Shown here in pieces: positions 61,647-64,000 of a stretch of 64,000 bases of DNA. Made by a program: the position numbers and the translations under genes. Every line of letters begins with the position of its first letter. Positions within the stretch are counted from its first letter, which is position 1. The stretch is from assembly GCF_050033475.1 (NCBI RefSeq), contig NZ_CP188319.1:1302001-1366000 (forward strand), given 5' to 3'. A model generated the notes under the pieces. That model saw only the letters and a program-made list of their open reading frames with translations. It did not search any database and had not been told where the DNA came from. Source of the DNA: Cetobacterium sp050033475. Lineage in GTDB: Bacteria > Fusobacteriota > Fusobacteriia > Fusobacteriales > Fusobacteriaceae.

Positions 61647-62591
61647 ATGACAATGAAAGAAATTGCCAAAGCTCTGGGTTTATCGGTGGCTACCGTGTCT
61701 AGAGCCATAAATGATAAAGAAAATGTAACACCTGAAACAAAAAAAAGAGTCAAGGAGTTTACAGATAAAATAATGTACACACCAAATGCAGCGGCTCAAA
61801 AATTAGCTAGTAATCATGAAAAGACAATTGGTCTTTTAGTTCCAAATTTTTCCAATCCATTTTTTAGTGAATTGGTAGATGAATTATGTAAAAAACTGTA
61901 TGGAAAAGGTTATAAGGTAATTTTATATAATTCAAATAATAATTGGAATTTAGAAAGAGAAGCCATAAGGGAAATGTTATCTGCAAGGGTGAATGGAACT
62001 GTGGCTATATTGACACAAAGTTTATATGAGGAAAATCCTTTAATGGCCTTTGAAGGGTTAAATATCCCTTCTATATTATTGGATAGAGAGATGTATTTTT
62101 ATAAGGGAGCTGGAATATTTTTAGATAATAAGGCAGGTTCCTATGAAATAACAAAAAAATTAATTGAAAAAGGTAATCGAGATATAATTTTTATTTCAGG
62201 AAATTTGGATTTAAAAACAGCCAAGGATCGTTTTGAAGGATATAAGGAAGCCTTAAGAGAATATGAAATACCATTTAAGGAAGAGAATATTTTCTATGGA
62301 GATTTTTCTTTGGAAAGTGGAATAGAAATTGGAAAGAAACTTTTGGATAAAAATATAGAGACAATATATGCAGCTAATAATATGATGCTCATGGGAATTT
62401 TGAGAATTTTAAAAAATATGAGAAAAAATATTCAGTTGGCATGTTTTGATAAAATAAGTTTATTGGAAATTTTAGATTATAATATAATTTCCTGTGAAAT
62501 TTCTCTGGAAGAAATTTCAGAAAATGTTTTAGAATTTATAGAAAAAAATAGTAAGGAACAGTTGTATTTAAAACCAGCTGTGAAAGGATAA
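61647..62591 (+). CDS. rbsR: LacI-family regulator, RbsR-like
   Basis: 314 residues. The N-terminal helix-turn-helix MTMKEIAKALGLSVATVSRA and NPFFSELVDELCKKLYGKGY place it in the LacI/GalR family. It precedes ribokinase and ribose pyranase genes, so it is the likely ribose repressor. ATG follows AAGGAG by eight bases. The C-terminal region is somewhat shorter than in E. coli RbsR (330). Confidence 0.88.
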   Translation: MTMKEIAKALGLSVATVSRAINDKENVTPETKKRVKEFTDKIMYTPNAAAQKLASNHEKTIGLLVPNFSNPFFSELVDELCKKLYGKGYKVILYNSNNNWNLEREAIREMLSARVNGTVAILTQSLYEENPLMAFEGLNIPSILLDREMYFYKGAGIFLDNKAGSYEITKKLIEKGNRDIIFISGNLDLKTAKDRFEGYKEALREYEIPFKEENIFYGDFSLESGIEIGKKLLDKNIETIYAANNMMLMGILRILKNMRKNIQLACFDKISLLEILDYNIISCEISLEEISENVLEFIEKNSKEQLYLKPAVKG

Positions 62592-62594
62592 AGA

Positions 62595-63512
62595 ATGAAA
62601 AATATTTTAGTAGTTGGAAGCATTAATATGGATTTAGTTACAATTTGTGAAAGAGCCCCTAGAGGAGGAGAGACACTTTTTGGAAAGGATTTTTTCCAAA
62701 TACCTGGAGGAAAAGGTGCCAATCAAGCTGTTGCTATTGGTAAATTAGAGGGAAGGGTAACAATGCTTGGAAAAGTTGGAAAGGATTCCCTGGGAACTGA
62801 ACTATTAAAATCTTTGAAAGATAATGAAGTAAATATAGATAGAATTGAGAGGGAAGATATTTCCTCAGGAATTGCAAAAATAATTGTAGAAGAAAATGGA
62901 GAAAATAGAATTTTAGTTGTGCCTGGGGCCAATGGTAAAGTTGATAGAGATTATATAGATAGAAATATTGATATGATCCAAAGGGCAGATTATGTAGTTG
63001 CTCAATTGGAAATTCCTTTAGATACTGTGGAATATTTATTTGAAAAGGCTAAGGAAATGGAAAAGATAACAATTCTTAATCCAGCTCCAGGAAGAGTTTT
63101 AAATGAAAATATAATTAAAAATTCAGATTATGTAATTCCAAATGAAAGTGAATTAGAATTATTGACAGGAATAAAAACTGATAGTGAGGCTAACATAATA
63201 TTAGCAGGAAAAAAATTATTATCTCAAGGAGTTAAGGGTCTTATTATAACCTTAGGTAGTAAAGGATCTATGTATATGGATAAAAATGGTAATTATGAAA
63301 TTTATTCAGCTTATAAAGTTAAAGCTTTGGATACAACAGCAGCAGGAGATAGTTTTATAGGTGGCTTAGTAACTGGTTTATCTAAGGGATTACAAATTAA
63401 AGATGCAATAGGTCTAGGAACTAAGGTTGCAGCAATATCTGTAACAAGAATGGGAGCTCAAAGTTCTCTTCCAACATTGGATGAAGTACTAGCATTTAAA
63501 GGAGAAAACTAA
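62595..63512 (+). CDS. rbsK: Ribokinase
   Basis: 305 residues, PfkB family. VVGSINMDLVTICERAPRGGETLFG opens the fold; PGGKGANQAVA near 38-48 and the catalytic DTTAAGDSFIGGL near 250 are diagnostic. It phosphorylates D-ribose at O5. It starts three bases after the regulator stop and shares one base (TAATG) with rbsD. Confidence 0.96.
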   Translation: MKNILVVGSINMDLVTICERAPRGGETLFGKDFFQIPGGKGANQAVAIGKLEGRVTMLGKVGKDSLGTELLKSLKDNEVNIDRIEREDISSGIAKIIVEENGENRILVVPGANGKVDRDYIDRNIDMIQRADYVVAQLEIPLDTVEYLFEKAKEMEKITILNPAPGRVLNENIIKNSDYVIPNESELELLTGIKTDSEANIILAGKKLLSQGVKGLIITLGSKGSMYMDKNGNYEIYSAYKVKALDTTAAGDSFIGGLVTGLSKGLQIKDAIGLGTKVAAISVTRMGAQSSLPTLDEVLAFKGEN

Positions 63513-63919
63513 TGAAAAGAACTAGATTATTGAACAGTGAAATATCATATGAAATTGGAAAATTAGGACATACAGATCATATAGTTATTTGTGATGCTGG
63601 ATTACCGATTCCAGAGGGAGTTAAAAGAATAGATTTAGCAGTGGAAAGAGACCTACCAAGATTTATAAATGTTTTAGATCCAATTTTAGAAGAGATGATG
63701 GTAGAGGAAATTATTTTAGCTGAAGAAATCTTAGAAAGAAATTCAGAGGTTTATTCAGAAATTTTAGAAATGCTAAAAAAACATAGCCTAAATCCTAAAA
63801 TAACATTTATATCCCATGAAAATTTTAAAAATATTACTAAAAGTAGTAAAGCCATAGTGAGAACAGGAGAATGTAGTCCCTATGCAAATATAATTCTTAT
63901 ATCAGGTGTGGTATTTTAA
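63512..63919 (+). CDS. rbsD: D-ribose pyranase
   Basis: 135 residues. ISYEIGKLGHTDHIVICDAGLPIP has the catalytic histidine (GHTD), and RTGECSPYANIIL closes the active site at the C-terminus. It converts beta-pyranose ribose to the furanose form used by ribokinase. It overlaps rbsK by one base and precedes the ribose ABC ATPase gene. Confidence 0.96.
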   Translation: MKRTRLLNSEISYEIGKLGHTDHIVICDAGLPIPEGVKRIDLAVERDLPRFINVLDPILEEMMVEEIILAEEILERNSEVYSEILEMLKKHSLNPKITFISHENFKNITKSSKAIVRTGECSPYANIILISGVVF

Positions 63920-63933
63920 CAAGAGGAGTTCTA

Positions 63934-64000
63934 ATGAATAAAGAAAAAGTTTTAGAAATGAAAAATATTGTTAAAACCTTTCCAGGGGTAAAGGCCTTAG
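63934..64000 (+). CDS. rbsA: Ribose ABC transporter ATPase (partial)
   Basis: Only the first 22 codons are in the window. ATG at 63934 follows AAGAGGAG, and the product begins MNKEKVLEMKNIVKTFPGVK, the usual start of RbsA/MglA-type double ATPases before Walker A. It continues beyond position 64000. Assigned by this opening and by position after rbsD. Confidence 0.8.
   Translation, partial: MNKEKVLEMKNIVKTFPGVKAL

Overview
The window is an AT-rich chromosomal segment with strong GGAG-type ribosome binding sites, very short intergenic gaps and U-rich intrinsic terminators. Gene content (class I two-subunit fumarase, ECF vitamin-type transport, paired Fe-S MinD-like ATPases, 1,3-propanediol dehydrogenase, CstA, many amino-acid transporters, M-box and guanine riboswitches) suggests a fermentative anaerobe. 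It fits Fusobacteriota best (Fusobacterium/Cetobacterium/Ilyobacter group). The assignment is inferred from content only.

Layout. 1-60: end of an IS200/IS605-like element. 64-4604: deoxy-sugar locus (aldolase, kinase, lipoprotein binding protein) with a divergent LacI-type regulator. 4605-8634: ilvE behind a leader-peptide attenuator rich in Ile/Leu, then cstA, proC and a lysozyme-like lipoprotein. 8668-15184: polar amino-acid ABC transporter, a DAACS amino-acid symporter behind a leader ORF and terminator, an alpha/beta hydrolase and an oligopeptide-binding lipoprotein. 15300-27577: purine operon purEKLCFMNHD under a guanine-class riboswitch plus a second leader-ORF/terminator unit. 27661-30716: NhaP2-like antiporter, MATE exporter, small lipoprotein. 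30806-32879: a two-gene AAA ATPase plus HEPN module, a candidate defence system. 32995-36144: EIIA-Glc, fumarase and malic enzyme. 36413-41349: manA, rhodanese, MTA/SAH-type deaminase, NifX-like protein and two ferredoxin-MinD ATPases. 41372-45606: ROK regulator, Na+ symporter, 47-residue membrane protein and a cytoplasmic sulfatase. 45987-49390: ECF transporter with an embedded TudS-like desulfidase. 49387-52469: M-box riboswitch, leader ORF and MgtA. 52537-58512: lepA, YhcH and YoaK family genes, dhaT with a PocR-AraC regulator, csaA. 58656-61504: isoprenoid-synthase-like protein, DUF2147 protein, two lipoproteins, IS605-like remnants, an acetyltransferase. 61576-64000: start of a ribose operon (regulator, rbsK, rbsD, partial rbsA).

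Themes. Nine purine genes carry out every step from PRPP to IMP except adenylosuccinate lyase (purB). Four operons here (ilvE, the DAACS symporter, pur, mgtA) begin with a short, well-initiated ORF next to or inside an intrinsic terminator or inverted repeat. Leader translation may therefore be a common control device in this genome. The best candidates for undescribed biology are the ATPase-HEPN pair, the ECF/TudS import-and-desulfurise operon and these leader ORFs.
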